From: Aquabacterium sp. OR-4
GTDB taxonomy: Bacteria > Pseudomonadota > Gammaproteobacteria > Burkholderiales > Burkholderiaceae_C
Assembly (NCBI RefSeq): GCF_025290835.2
Contig: NZ_JAOCQD020000001.1
Span: 1-64,000, forward strand
DNA length: 64,000 bases
Direction: 5' to 3'
How positions within the stretch are numbered: position 1 is the stretch's first letter; each line of letters opens with the position of its first letter. A program made the translations under genes and the position numbers. A model generated the notes under the pieces. That model did not search any database. It saw only the letters and a list, made by a program, of their open reading frames with translations, and was not told the DNA's origin. Positions 41,585 through 50,008 of this stretch are shown here, piece after piece.

Positions 41585-42508
41585 ATGTCGATGTCCGACC
41601 GTGACGGCAAGATCTGGATGGACGGCGAGCTCGTCGACTGGCGTGACGCCAAGATCCACGTGCTGTCCCACACGCTGCACTACGGTTGCGGCGCCTTCGA
41701 GGGTGTGCGCGCCTACAACACGGCCGACGGCACGGCCATCTTCCGCCTGCGCGAGCACACCGAGCGCCTGTTCAACAGCGCCAAGATCCTGCGCATGAAG
41801 ATCCCCTTCTCGCTCGAGCAGGTCGAAGAGGCGCAAAAGCAGGTGGTGCGCGAAAACAAGCTCGAAAGCTGCTACCTGCGTCCGCTGGTGTGGATCGGCG
41901 ACCAGAAGCTGGGCGTCAGCCCCAAAGGCAACACCATCCACCTGATGGTGGCGGCCTGGGCCTGGGGCGCCTACCTGGGCGAAGAAGGCCTCAAGCGCGG
42001 CATCCGCGTCAAGACCAGCAGCTACACCCGCCACCACGTCAACATCACGATGACCCAGGCCAAGGCGGTGAGCAACTACACCAACTCGATCCTGGCCAAC
42101 ATGGAGGTCACCGACGAGGGCTACGACGAGGCGCTGCTGCTCGACTCGGCCGGTTTCGTCAGCGAAGGCGCGGGCGAGAACATCTTCGTCATCAAGAACG
42201 GCGTGGTCTACACGCCCGACCTTTCGGCCGGCGCGCTCAACGGCATCACGCGCAACACCATCTTCGCGATCTGCCAGGATCTCGGCCTCGAGCTGAAGGA
42301 AAAGCGCATCACCCGCGACGAGGTCTACATCTGCGACGAGGCCTTCTTCACCGGCACCGCCGCCGAGGTGACGCCGATCCGCGAACTCGACCGCATCGAG
42401 CTGGGCAGCGGCAGCCGCGGCCCGATCACCGAAAAGATCCAGGCCGCGTTCTTCGACATCGTCAACGGCCGCAATCCGAAGTACGCCGCCTGGCTGAGCA
42501 AGGTGTAA
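41585..42508 (+). CDS. ilvE: Branched-chain amino acid aminotransferase
   Basis: Predicted 307 residues, PLP fold-type IV. It transfers the amino group between glutamate and branched-chain 2-oxoacids. Start ATG 41585. Motifs: HTLHYGCGAFEGVRAY, SCYLRPLVWIG, the PLP lysine in MTQAKAVSNYTNS (K160), EALLLDSAGFVSEGAGENIFV and FFTGTAAEVTPI. A TAGAAT hexamer at 41539-41544 could be its -10. The next gene encodes a small zinc-finger protein, a common neighbour of ilvE in Burkholderiales. Confidence 0.95.
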   Translation: MSMSDRDGKIWMDGELVDWRDAKIHVLSHTLHYGCGAFEGVRAYNTADGTAIFRLREHTERLFNSAKILRMKIPFSLEQVEEAQKQVVRENKLESCYLRPLVWIGDQKLGVSPKGNTIHLMVAAWAWGAYLGEEGLKRGIRVKTSSYTRHHVNITMTQAKAVSNYTNSILANMEVTDEGYDEALLLDSAGFVSEGAGENIFVIKNGVVYTPDLSAGALNGITRNTIFAICQDLGLELKEKRITRDEVYICDEAFFTGTAAEVTPIRELDRIELGSGSRGPITEKIQAAFFDIVNGRNPKYAAWLSKV

Positions 42509-42637
42509 GCCCCGGCCGCCTGGCGGCCGCCCCCGAGGGGCGACGACGCCGGCCCGGCAAACCCGGAACCGGCGTCGCCCTTCGCTCCTCATCGCCCCTG
42601 GTCGCCCGAGGCGACCTGTCCCCGAGGGACCCAAGTC

Positions 42638-42844
42638 ATGAGCAACACGCAATCCATCGTCGAAGTGCTGGCCAAGGACGTGCAAGGCCCGGGCGTCGTG
42701 CCCTGCCCGAACCCCGCCATGGCCCTGTGGAGCAACCACCCCCGCGTGTACGTCGACGTGGCCCACGAGGGTGGCGGCAAGTGCCCGTACTGCGGCACCG
42801 TCTACCGGCTCAAGGCCGGTGAAGTGCTGCAGCACGGGCATTGA
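42638..42844 (+). CDS. Small zinc-finger (CHCC-type) protein
   Basis: Predicted 68 residues. The C-terminal half has the Cys-x-His...CPYCGTVYRL arrangement of the zf-CHCC domain also found in mitochondrial NDUFS6; ligands are likely C23, H34, C49 and C52. The bacterial role is not established. It follows ilvE by 129 bp, a spacer that contains several GC-rich hairpins. Confidence 0.88.
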   Translation: MSNTQSIVEVLAKDVQGPGVVPCPNPAMALWSNHPRVYVDVAHEGGGKCPYCGTVYRLKAGEVLQHGH

Positions 42845-42919
42845 GTGCATGCACCCGCACCACCGCTTCAAGAGCGAATGCCCCCTCGGGGCGACGGCAC
42901 GCAGCGCCTTGGGGGCCCA

Positions 42920-43804
42920 TTGAACCGCGCGCAAGAATTTGTCCTGACGCTCAGCTGCCGCGACACCACCGGCATCGTCTACGCCGTCTCGGGCCTGCTC
43001 TACCAGGCCGGCTGCAACATCATTGATTCGCAGCAGTTCGGCGATGTGCAGGGCGACGACGCCACCGGCCTGTTCTTCATGCGCGTGCACTTCGCCGCGC
43101 CGCAGCACCTGGCCGACGGCGCCATGCTGGCCAACCTGTTCGGCCATGTGCGCCAGCAGTTCGGCATGGATGCGCGCTTCCACGCCGTGGCCGCGCGCCC
43201 GCGCCTGCTGCTGATGGTGAGCCAGCACGGCCACTGCCTGAACGACCTGCTGTTTCGCGTGCAGAGCGGGCAGCTGCAGGTCGACATCCCGGCCATCGTG
43301 AGCAACCACACCGCGTTCGCGGCGCTGGCCGAAAGCTACGGCATCCCCTTCCACCACCTGCCGCTGCCCACCGGCGCCGACGCCGCCACCAAGCGTGCGC
43401 AAGAGCAGCGCATCGAGGCCCTGGTGGAGGCCGAGCAGATCGACCTGGTGGTGCTGGCGCGCTACATGCAGATCCTGAGCCCCGAGCTGTGCACGGCGCT
43501 CAAGGGCCGGGCGATCAATATCCACCACAGCTTTCTGCCCAGCTTCAAGGGCGCCAAGCCCTACTACCAGGCGCATGCCCGCGGCGTGAAGCTGATCGGC
43601 GCCACGGCGCACTACGTCACCGCCGATCTCGATGAGGGCCCGATCATCGAGCAGGACGTGGCCCGGGTCGACCACTCGCTGTCGGCCGACGACCTCACGG
43701 CCCAGGGCCGCGATGTCGAGAGCGTGGTGCTGGCCCGCGCCGTGCGCTGGCACGTGGAACGCCGCGTGCTGATGAACGGCCACAAGACCGTGATCTTCCG
43801 CTGA
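42920..43804 (+). CDS. purU: Formyltetrahydrofolate deformylase
   Basis: Predicted 294 residues, close to the family's 280-290, with TTG 42920 chosen as start; the frame remains open to 42845 but the protein match begins at this TTG, behind a GGGGG run. PurU hydrolyses 10-formyl-THF to formate and THF. The N-terminal ACT domain (LTLSCRDTTGIVYAVSGLLYQAGCNI) precedes the formyltransferase domain with VVLARYMQIL, INIHHSFLPSFKGAKPY and HYVTADLDEGPIIEQ, containing the catalytic Asn-His-Asp set. Confidence 0.93.
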   Translation: MNRAQEFVLTLSCRDTTGIVYAVSGLLYQAGCNIIDSQQFGDVQGDDATGLFFMRVHFAAPQHLADGAMLANLFGHVRQQFGMDARFHAVAARPRLLLMVSQHGHCLNDLLFRVQSGQLQVDIPAIVSNHTAFAALAESYGIPFHHLPLPTGADAATKRAQEQRIEALVEAEQIDLVVLARYMQILSPELCTALKGRAINIHHSFLPSFKGAKPYYQAHARGVKLIGATAHYVTADLDEGPIIEQDVARVDHSLSADDLTAQGRDVESVVLARAVRWHVERRVLMNGHKTVIFR

Positions 43805-43821
43805 CCCCGAGGCCCGCCGCC

Positions 43822-44271
43822 ATGCCCCGCCGCCCCGCCCACGCCGCCCACCTGCTGAGCACGCCCGACGAGGTGGAGGCGCAGTTCTACGAGGCGCTGC
43901 GCGAGGGCGACCTCGACAAGCTGATGGCCGTCTGGGCCGACGACGACGAGGTGGTGTGCGTGCACCCCGGCGGCCCGCGCCTGGTGGGCCACGGCGCCGT
44001 GCGGGCGGCCTTCGAGGCCATCTTCGCCAGCGGCCGCATCAACCTGCAGATCGAGCGCGTGCGCCGCGTTCAAAGTGCCGATGCGGCCATGCACAGCCTG
44101 GTGGAGCGGGTGCACATCAACACCACCGAGGGCACGCAGGTGGGCCATGTGCTGGCCACCAATGTGTACCTGCGCACCGCCCAGGGCTGGCGCCTGGTGG
44201 CCCACCACGCCAGCCCCGGCACGCCCGACGAGCCGGCCGAGGTCATCGAGGCGCCGTCGGTGCTGCACTGA
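43822..44271 (+). CDS. NTF2-like (SnoaL/DUF4440-type) protein
   Basis: Predicted 149 residues. A cone-shaped NTF2-like fold is suggested by VEAQFYEALREGDLDKLMAVWADDDEVVCVHPGGPRLVGHGAVRAAF and the closing GHVLATNVYLRTAQGWRLVAHHASPG. It begins 17 bp after purU and is probably co-transcribed with it. Proteins of this type next to folate or hydrolase genes have no fixed function, and none is claimed. Confidence 0.85.
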   Translation: MPRRPAHAAHLLSTPDEVEAQFYEALREGDLDKLMAVWADDDEVVCVHPGGPRLVGHGAVRAAFEAIFASGRINLQIERVRRVQSADAAMHSLVERVHINTTEGTQVGHVLATNVYLRTAQGWRLVAHHASPGTPDEPAEVIEAPSVLH

Positions 44272-44356
44272 ATCCATGCGACCCCCACCTTGCTTCGCTC
44301 CTGCCCCCCGAGGGGGCTCTCAGGCCCTTGGGGCGGCCCGGCGGGACTGAGCACGG

Positions 44357-45337
44357 ATGCTGGATTTCCGCGCGCCGCGCTGGCTGCCCGGCGGCCATGC
44401 GCAAACGATCTGGCCGGCGCGCTTTTGCCCGCGTGTGCCGGGCCTGCCGCTGGCCTTCAGCCGCGAGCGCTGGACCGCGCCCGACGGTGACTTCATCGAT
44501 GTCGATTTTCTCGGCAGCGCGCCCGCGCCGGGCGATGGCCGGCCGCTGCTGGTGCTGTTCCACGGGCTCGAGGGCTCGTCGGCCAGCCACTATGCGCAAG
44601 CTTTCGGCCACTGGGCGCGCCAGGCCGGCTGGGCCTATGCGGTGCCGCACTTTCGCGGCTGCTCGGGCGAGCTGAACCACGGCCCGCGCGCCTACCACTC
44701 GGGCGACTGGCAGGAGATCGGCTGGATCCTGCAGCGGCTGCGCAGCCGCAGCGCGCAGCCGCTGCGCGTGGTGGGCATCTCGCTGGGCGGCAACGCGCTG
44801 CTGCGCTGGGCCCAGGAGGCGGGCGAGGCCGCCACCGCCACCGCCGCCGGCGTGGCCGCGGTGTGCTCGCCGATCGACCTGGCCGCCGGGGGCCACGCCA
44901 TCGGCCGCGGCCTCAACCGGCAGATCTACACCCGCATGTTCCTGGCCACGATGAAGCTCAAGGCGCTGGCCAAGCTGGCCCAGCACCCGGGCCTGTTCAG
45001 CCGCGAGAAGATGCTGGCCGCGCGCGACCTGTACGAGTTCGACAACGTGTTCACCGCGCCGCTGCACGGCTTTCGCAACACCGAGGATTACTGGGCGCGC
45101 GGCTCGGCCAAGCCGCACCTGCACCGCATCCGCATCCCGGCGCTGGTGCTCAATGCGCGCAACGACCCCTTCATCCCCGCGCCCTGCCTGCCGCGCCCGC
45201 ACGAGGTGGGCCGCTGGGTCACGCTGTGGCAGCCGGCGCACGGCGGCCATGTGGGCTTTCCGAGCGGGCGCTTTCCGGGCCATGTGCTGGCCCTGCCCGA
45301 CGCGGTGATGGCCTGGATGCGGCAGCATGGCGGCTGA
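44357..45337 (+). CDS. YheT-like alpha/beta-fold hydrolase
   Basis: Predicted 326 residues. The N terminus RAPRWLPGGHAQTIWPARF is the mark of the YheT/ABHD1-3 group. Nucleophile elbow GISLGGNALL (S142), acid in NARNDPFIP and the histidine in HGGHVGF complete the triad. LFHGLEGSSASHYAQAF holds the oxyanion region. The natural substrate is probably a lipid or ester; eukaryotic relatives act on phospholipids and medium-chain esters. Its upstream spacer contains a CCCCCCGAGGGGG hairpin (about 44303-44316). Confidence 0.92.
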   Translation: MLDFRAPRWLPGGHAQTIWPARFCPRVPGLPLAFSRERWTAPDGDFIDVDFLGSAPAPGDGRPLLVLFHGLEGSSASHYAQAFGHWARQAGWAYAVPHFRGCSGELNHGPRAYHSGDWQEIGWILQRLRSRSAQPLRVVGISLGGNALLRWAQEAGEAATATAAGVAAVCSPIDLAAGGHAIGRGLNRQIYTRMFLATMKLKALAKLAQHPGLFSREKMLAARDLYEFDNVFTAPLHGFRNTEDYWARGSAKPHLHRIRIPALVLNARNDPFIPAPCLPRPHEVGRWVTLWQPAHGGHVGFPSGRFPGHVLALPDAVMAWMRQHGG

Positions 45338-45377
45338 ACATCGCCCGCGCTGAAGCGCGCCAACCCGGACCCCGCCC

Positions 45378-45926
45378 ATGGACGCCATCGTCGAAGCCGC
45401 GCTGAAGAAGTGGCCCAATGTGCCGCATTGCCACGGCTGGCTGGCGCTGGACGCGCGCGGCGACTGGTACATGCGCGACGAGCGCACCCAGCGCGCCGGG
45501 CCGTTTCCGCAGCCCAAGGGCAGCCGCGTGGTGCACGACAAGCTGCGCGAGTTCATCCACCGCAACTACGCCGCCGATGCCGACGGCCAGTGGTTCTTCC
45601 AGAACGGCCCGCAGCGCGTGTACGTGCAGCTCGAGGCCACGCCCTGGGTCTGGCGCGTGCAGTGGCCCGACGATGCCGGCCCCGGCGCCGCACCGCACGT
45701 CACCAGCCACACCGGCCTGGTCACCACGGTGATCGACAGCTGGCTCGACGACGAAGGCCGGCTGTACCTGCACACGCCGCTGGGCCTGGGCCTGGTGCAC
45801 AGCCAGGACATGCTGGACGCCGCCCGCGCCGTCGAAGCCGGGCTGTGGCAGCCGCAGCCGCTGGTGGCGGCCGAGGCACCGGCGCGCTTCGGCTTCGTGC
45901 GCACCCCCCAGCCGCCGCCGGCCTGA
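45378..45926 (+). CDS. Conserved protein of unknown function
   Basis: Predicted 182 residues, soluble, without signal peptide. The opening VEAALKKWPNVPHCHGWLALDARGDWYMRDERTQ and a central IHRNYAADADGQWFFQNGPQRVYVQLEATPWVWR, rich in Trp and Tyr, look like conserved Burkholderiales sequence, but no domain is recognised. It follows the YheT-like hydrolase by 40 bp and ends before the terminator at 45986. Confidence 0.75.
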   Translation: MDAIVEAALKKWPNVPHCHGWLALDARGDWYMRDERTQRAGPFPQPKGSRVVHDKLREFIHRNYAADADGQWFFQNGPQRVYVQLEATPWVWRVQWPDDAGPGAAPHVTSHTGLVTTVIDSWLDDEGRLYLHTPLGLGLVHSQDMLDAARAVEAGLWQPQPLVAAEAPARFGFVRTPQPPPA

Positions 45927-45985
45927 GCCCAACGTGGCGCCGCGCAGGCGTGGCGCAGGCCGGGCCCACGCGGCGCACCGGCCAC

Positions 45986-46010
45986 AAAAAAACCGCCCCT
46001 CGGGGCGGTT
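45986..46010. terminator. Bidirectional intrinsic terminator
   Basis: A perfect GC-rich hairpin (ACCGCCCC / GGGGCGGT, centred on CCTCGG) is preceded on plus by a run of A, which becomes a T-run on the minus strand. It is a good intrinsic terminator for the minus-strand cytochrome gene (stop at 46050) and sits 60 bp behind the plus-strand gene ending at 45926. Confidence 0.85.
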
Positions 46011-46049
46011 GTTCGTGGCCGGCGGCGCTGGCCGCGCAGCGCAGCGCGA

Positions 46050-46619
46050 TTACTTCGACGCGGCGGCCTCGGGCGCCGAGGCGCCGGCGGCCGGGGCCTT
46101 GGGCTCGTCGAACTTGGCGCCGCCCTGGTTGGCCAGGTAGACCACCGCGCGGCCGATCTCGAAGTCGCTGAAATCACCGCCGGCCTGGGCACCCATGCTG
46201 CCCTTGCCCTTGAGCGCCGAGGTCAGCAGCGCCTCGTATCCGGTCTTGACGCGCGGGCCCCAGGCGGCCTCGTCGGCCAGCTTGGGTGCGCCGGCAGCGC
46301 CGGTGGCGTGGCAGGCCGCGCACTGCGCCTGGAACACCTGCTCGCCGGTCTTCAGCGCGCTGGCGTCACCGGCCACCTTGATCTCGATCGAGCCCACCGG
46401 CTGGATGCGGCGGGCCACGGCCTCTTCGCTCATGCCGTCGCTGCCGGCACCGGTGCGGCCACCGAAATTGACGAAGTTGGCCAGCATGATGATCGCCACC
46501 ACCGGCACCACGAAGGACGCGACCACCGCCGCGATCAGCTGCTGGGGCGTCTTGATCGGGCCTTCGTGCACTTCGTGTGCATCGGCTTGGGGGGCTTCGG
46601 TGTGCTTGGCGTCGCTCAT
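46050..46619 (-). CDS. Membrane-anchored c-type cytochrome (cytochrome c5-like)
   Basis: Predicted 189 residues, start ATG 46617-46619. An N-terminal cytoplasmic stretch of about 30 residues precedes one TM anchor (IAAVVASFVVPVVAIIMLANFVNF), leaving the C-terminal domain in the periplasm. Haem is bound at CAACH, with GAPKLAD following and a later Met in KGKGSMGAQ as likely axial ligand. It resembles the c5 cytochromes that pass electrons to terminal oxidases. The tail is Ala/Pro-rich. No oxidase gene is adjacent. Confidence 0.92.
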   Translation of the reverse strand: MSDAKHTEAPQADAHEVHEGPIKTPQQLIAAVVASFVVPVVAIIMLANFVNFGGRTGAGSDGMSEEAVARRIQPVGSIEIKVAGDASALKTGEQVFQAQCAACHATGAAGAPKLADEAAWGPRVKTGYEALLTSALKGKGSMGAQAGGDFSDFEIGRAVVYLANQGGAKFDEPKAPAAGASAPEAAASK

Positions 46620-46772
46620 GAAATCCTCGGATGGATGGCCCGTTTGGCGAAGAGATGGCGCGCTGCACGAGGGCATGCGCCGGCCAGGGGCACAACCGGT
46701 GGATTATAAGCGGCTGAACCCGCCCGGGTGCCTGGCGGGCGACGCGTGGCCGCCACGGCCGGAGCCTGTGCG

Positions 46773-46778
46773 TACAAT
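46773..46778 (+). promoter_or_regulatory. Candidate -10 element for tRNA-Arg
   Basis: TACAAT lies 18 bp before the mature tRNA 5' end, a usual position for a tRNA promoter -10. The -35 region is not consensus. Confidence 0.45.
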
Positions 46779-46796
46779 GCGGGATTCTTCGCCGTG

Positions 46797-46872
46797 GCGC
46801 CCGTAGCTCAGTGGATAGAGTATTGGCCTCCGAAGCCAAGGGTCGCTGGTTCGATCCCAGCCGGGCGCGCCA
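46797..46872 (+). tRNA. tRNA-Arg (anticodon CCG)
   Basis: The 76-nt cloverleaf is complete. The acceptor stem pairs GCGCCCG with CGGGCGC; the anticodon arm TTGGC-CTCCGAA-GCCAA places CCG at positions 34-36; the T-arm is GCTGG-TTCGATC-CCAGC; CCA is encoded. It decodes CGG codons. An intrinsic terminator follows at 46924. Confidence 0.97.
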
Positions 46873-46923
46873 CACGCCGCGAACACCGGTGCAAGGCCTT
46901 GATAGGCCCTCGCACCCAGCACA

Positions 46924-46950
46924 CGCCAACCCCCGGGTTGGCGTTTTGCT
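46924..46950 (+). terminator. Intrinsic terminator of the tRNA-Arg gene
   Basis: CGCCAACCC and GGGTTGGCG form a near-perfect hairpin followed by TTTTGCTTT. It lies about 50 bp after the tRNA CCA end. Confidence 0.85.
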
Positions 46951-47116
46951 TTGGGCCTGCCGGTCGGGGTGCCGGGCCGACACAGGCTGTCCGGTCGCCG
47001 ACAGCGGCGCCGCGGCCCCCAGCCGCAGAATCGGCCAGCCCCGCGCGGCCCGGGCGTCGAGCGATCGACCGCACGCCTGGCCCCGCCCGCTCACCCACCC
47101 GACCGGAGACTGACCC

Positions 47117-48541
47117 ATGCGCGACTACCTCAAGTTCTACATCGACGGTGCCTGGGTCGACCCGGCCGTGCCCCGCACGCTGGACGTGACCAACCCCGCC
47201 ACGGAAGGCGTGGCCGGGCGCATCTCGCTGGGCTCGGCCGAGGATGTGGACCGCGCCGTGCGCGCCGCCCGCCGCGCCTTTGCCAGCTACTCGCAGACCA
47301 CGGTGGCCGAGCGCATCGCGCTGCTCGAGCGCGTGATCGCCGAATACAAGACCCGTTATGCCGACATGGCCGCGGCCATCACCGAGGAGATGGGCGCGCC
47401 GGCCATGCTGGCGCAAAAGGCCCAGGCTGCGATGGGCGTCGGCCACCTGCAGACCGCGCTGGCGGTGCTGAAGGACTACGCCTTCGAAGAGCAGCGCGGC
47501 GGCACCCTGATCCGCAAGGAGCCGATCGGCGTGTGCGGCCTGATCACGCCCTGGAACTGGCCGGTCAACCAGATCGCCTGCAAGGTGGCGCCGGCGCTGG
47601 CCACCGGCTGCACCATGGTGCTCAAGCCCAGCGAGATCGCGCCCTTCTCGGCGCAGATCTGGACCGAGATCCTGCATGCCGCGGGCGTGCCGGCCGGTGT
47701 GTTCAACCTGGTCAACGGCGACGGGCCCACGGTGGGCGCGGCGATCAGCAGCCACCCCGAGGTGGACATGGTGTCGTTCACCGGCAGCACGCGCGCCGGC
47801 GTGGAGGTGGCACGCAACGCCGCGCCCACGGTCAAGCGTGTGCATCAGGAGCTGGGCGGCAAGTCGCCCAACATCCTGCTGCCCGATGCCGACTTCCAGC
47901 GCGCCGTGACGGCCGGCGTCAAGGGCGTGATGAGCAACTCGGGCCAGAGCTGCAACGCGCCCACGCGCATGCTGGTGCCGCATGCGCGCATGGACGAGGT
48001 GCTGGCCATCGCCAAGACCGCCGCCGAGAGCGTGACCGTGGGCGACCCCGCCAGCGGCGCCAGCATCGGCCCGGTGATCTCGGCCGCGCAGTGGGACAAG
48101 ATCCAGACCCTGATCAGCAAGGGCCTGGACGAAGGCGCCACGCTGGTGGCCGGCGGCCCGGGCAAGCCGGCCGGGCTGGAGCGCGGCTACTACGTCAAGC
48201 CCACCGTGCTGGGCCGGGTGAACAACCAGATGACCGTGGCGCGCGAGGAGATCTTCGGCCCGGTGCTCACCATCCTGGGCTACGACACGGTGGACGAGGC
48301 CGTGGCCATCGCCAACGACACGCCTTATGGCCTGGCCGCCTACGTGTCGGGCAGCGATGCCGGGCAGGTGCGCCAGGTGGCCGGCCGGCTGCGTGCGGGC
48401 CAGGTCAACCTCAACAGCGCGGCGCCCGACCTGATGGCGCCGTTTGGCGGCTTCAAGCAATCGGGCAACGGCCGCGAGTGGGGCGAGCATGCGTTTGGCG
48501 AGTTCCTGGAGGTGAAGGCCGTGCTCGGCTGGGGCCAGTAG
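47117..48541 (+). CDS. NAD(P)-dependent aldehyde dehydrogenase (second copy)
   Basis: Predicted 474 residues. Full ALDH fold with TPWNWPVNQI, the nucleotide-binding SFTGSTRAGVEVA, HQELGGKSPN (general-base Glu) and the catalytic GQSCNAPT (C279). LKPSEIAPF and EEIFGPVL are also present. It is not closely similar to the 21799 copy. The GQSCNAPT form fits the group of broad-range ALDHs annotated as NAD-dependent; the substrate is unknown. It stands alone between the tRNA gene and a MurA-like gene. Confidence 0.92.
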   Translation: MRDYLKFYIDGAWVDPAVPRTLDVTNPATEGVAGRISLGSAEDVDRAVRAARRAFASYSQTTVAERIALLERVIAEYKTRYADMAAAITEEMGAPAMLAQKAQAAMGVGHLQTALAVLKDYAFEEQRGGTLIRKEPIGVCGLITPWNWPVNQIACKVAPALATGCTMVLKPSEIAPFSAQIWTEILHAAGVPAGVFNLVNGDGPTVGAAISSHPEVDMVSFTGSTRAGVEVARNAAPTVKRVHQELGGKSPNILLPDADFQRAVTAGVKGVMSNSGQSCNAPTRMLVPHARMDEVLAIAKTAAESVTVGDPASGASIGPVISAAQWDKIQTLISKGLDEGATLVAGGPGKPAGLERGYYVKPTVLGRVNNQMTVAREEIFGPVLTILGYDTVDEAVAIANDTPYGLAAYVSGSDAGQVRQVAGRLRAGQVNLNSAAPDLMAPFGGFKQSGNGREWGEHAFGEFLEVKAVLGWGQ

Positions 48542-48650
48542 GGCGGCCGGCGCCGCGGCTGCGCGGGGCCACCCGCCGGGCGGGCACGGGCCGGGCCCAG
48601 GTTCGACCCGCCTGGCGGCACGGCGACCGCGCATCGCGCGACAATCCGGC

Positions 48651-48678
48651 GGCGCCCTGCAGGGCGCCGTTTTGTTTT
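48651..48678 (+). terminator. Palindrome plus T-rich tract, terminator or attenuator
   Basis: GGCGCCCTGCAGGGCGCC is a perfect 18-bp palindrome followed by GTTTTGTTTT. It lies 110 bp after the aldehyde dehydrogenase stop and only 19 bp before the MurA-like start, with a GACAAT box (48640-48645) just upstream. It is either the dehydrogenase terminator or an attenuator in the leader of the next gene. Confidence 0.7.
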
Positions 48679-48696
48679 CCCACCTCCGGATTCCCC

Positions 48697-49995
48697 ATGA
48701 GCCACCTCATCGTCCACGGCGGCCGCCCGCTGCGGGGCAGCATCACCCCGTCGGCCAACAAGAACGCGGTGCTGCCGGTGCTGTGCGCCACGCTGCTGAC
48801 CACCGAGCCGGTGGTGCTGCACCGCGTGCCCGACATCACCGACGTGCGCAAGCTGCTGGCCTTCTTTCGCGAGCTGGGCTCGAGCGTGGATCTGGACGAC
48901 AGCACGCGCACGCTGCGCCTGCAGCACGGCGCCCAGATGCGCGCCGACGATGTGCGCCTGCCGGTGGGCATGCGCTCGTCGATCATGCTGGTGCCGGCCC
49001 TGCTGCACCGCTTTGGTCAGGCGCGGCTGGAAGACGACGTGACCGGCTGCACGCTGGGCGTGCGCGAGGTCGATCCGCACATCGAGGTGTTTCGCGCCTT
49101 CGGGGCCGAGGTCACGCTCGAGCCCGGCGCGGTGCAGATCCGCGGCGCGCAGCGCTTCACCGCCACCCGCCACTGGCTGGACTACGCCTCGGTCACCACC
49201 ACCGAGAACTTCGCGCTGTGCGCGGTGGTGGCACAAGGCCGCTCGCACCTCACCAATGCCGCCTGCGAGCCGCATGTGCAGGAGTTCTGCAGCTTTCTGA
49301 CGGCCATCGGCGCGCGCATCCAGGGCAACGGCGGCTCGCAGCTCGAGATCGAGGGCGTCGACCAGCTCGGCGGCGCCGAGTTCAGCTTCAGCGACGACTT
49401 CCACGAGGTGGCCACCTTTCTGGCGCTGAGCGCCATCACCCAGGGCGACGTGGTGGTGCACAACGATGCGGCGGCGCAGTTCCCGCTGCTCGACCGCACC
49501 TTTGCCAAGTTCGGTGTCGAGATCGAGCACCGCGACGGCTACAGCCGCGCCCATGTCAACGGGCCGATGAAGGTCAAGCCGCCGTTCACCAGCAACATCC
49601 TGCAGAAGGTGGAGGCCGCGCCCTGGCCCTATGTGCCGGCCGACCTGCTGCCGATCTTCGTGGCGCTGGGCGTGCGCGCCGAGGGCTCGGTGATGTTCTG
49701 GAACAAGGTCTACGAAGGCGCGCTGGGCTGGAGCGCCGAACTCAGCAAGTTTGGCGCGCACGCCGTGCTGTGCGACCCGCACCGCCTGATCATCTACGGC
49801 GGCAAGCCGCTCAACCCGGCCAGCGTGGAGAGCCCCTACATCATCCGCGTGGCCATCGCGCTGTTCATGCTGGCCGCCAGCATTCCCGGCAAATCGACCA
49901 TCCTGAACGCTCTGCCGATCCGCCGCGCGCACCCGAAGTTCGTCGAGAACCTCAATGCGCTGGGGGCGGCGGTGGAGTGGGTGGCGGAGGAGTAG
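48697..49995 (+). CDS. MurA-like enolpyruvyl transferase paralogue
   Basis: Predicted 432 residues, start ATG 48697. It is of the EPSP-synthase/MurA superfamily, which moves enolpyruvate from PEP to UDP-GlcNAc. It keeps ANKNAVLP (K22, the MurA PEP lysine), MRSSI, and the loop GCTLGVREVDPHI with the catalytic Cys (C118) that fosfomycin attacks. The match is divergent, with a charged insert (LDDSTRTLRLQHG) and PIRRAHPKFVENL near the end instead of MurA's usual DRGYERI-type motif. The standard murA of Burkholderiales lies by hisG, so this is probably a second copy with an altered role. Confidence 0.85.
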   Translation: MSHLIVHGGRPLRGSITPSANKNAVLPVLCATLLTTEPVVLHRVPDITDVRKLLAFFRELGSSVDLDDSTRTLRLQHGAQMRADDVRLPVGMRSSIMLVPALLHRFGQARLEDDVTGCTLGVREVDPHIEVFRAFGAEVTLEPGAVQIRGAQRFTATRHWLDYASVTTTENFALCAVVAQGRSHLTNAACEPHVQEFCSFLTAIGARIQGNGGSQLEIEGVDQLGGAEFSFSDDFHEVATFLALSAITQGDVVVHNDAAAQFPLLDRTFAKFGVEIEHRDGYSRAHVNGPMKVKPPFTSNILQKVEAAPWPYVPADLLPIFVALGVRAEGSVMFWNKVYEGALGWSAELSKFGAHAVLCDPHRLIIYGGKPLNPASVESPYIIRVAIALFMLAASIPGKSTILNALPIRRAHPKFVENLNALGAAVEWVAEE

Positions 49996-50008
49996 GCGGC
50001 GCCCGCGC

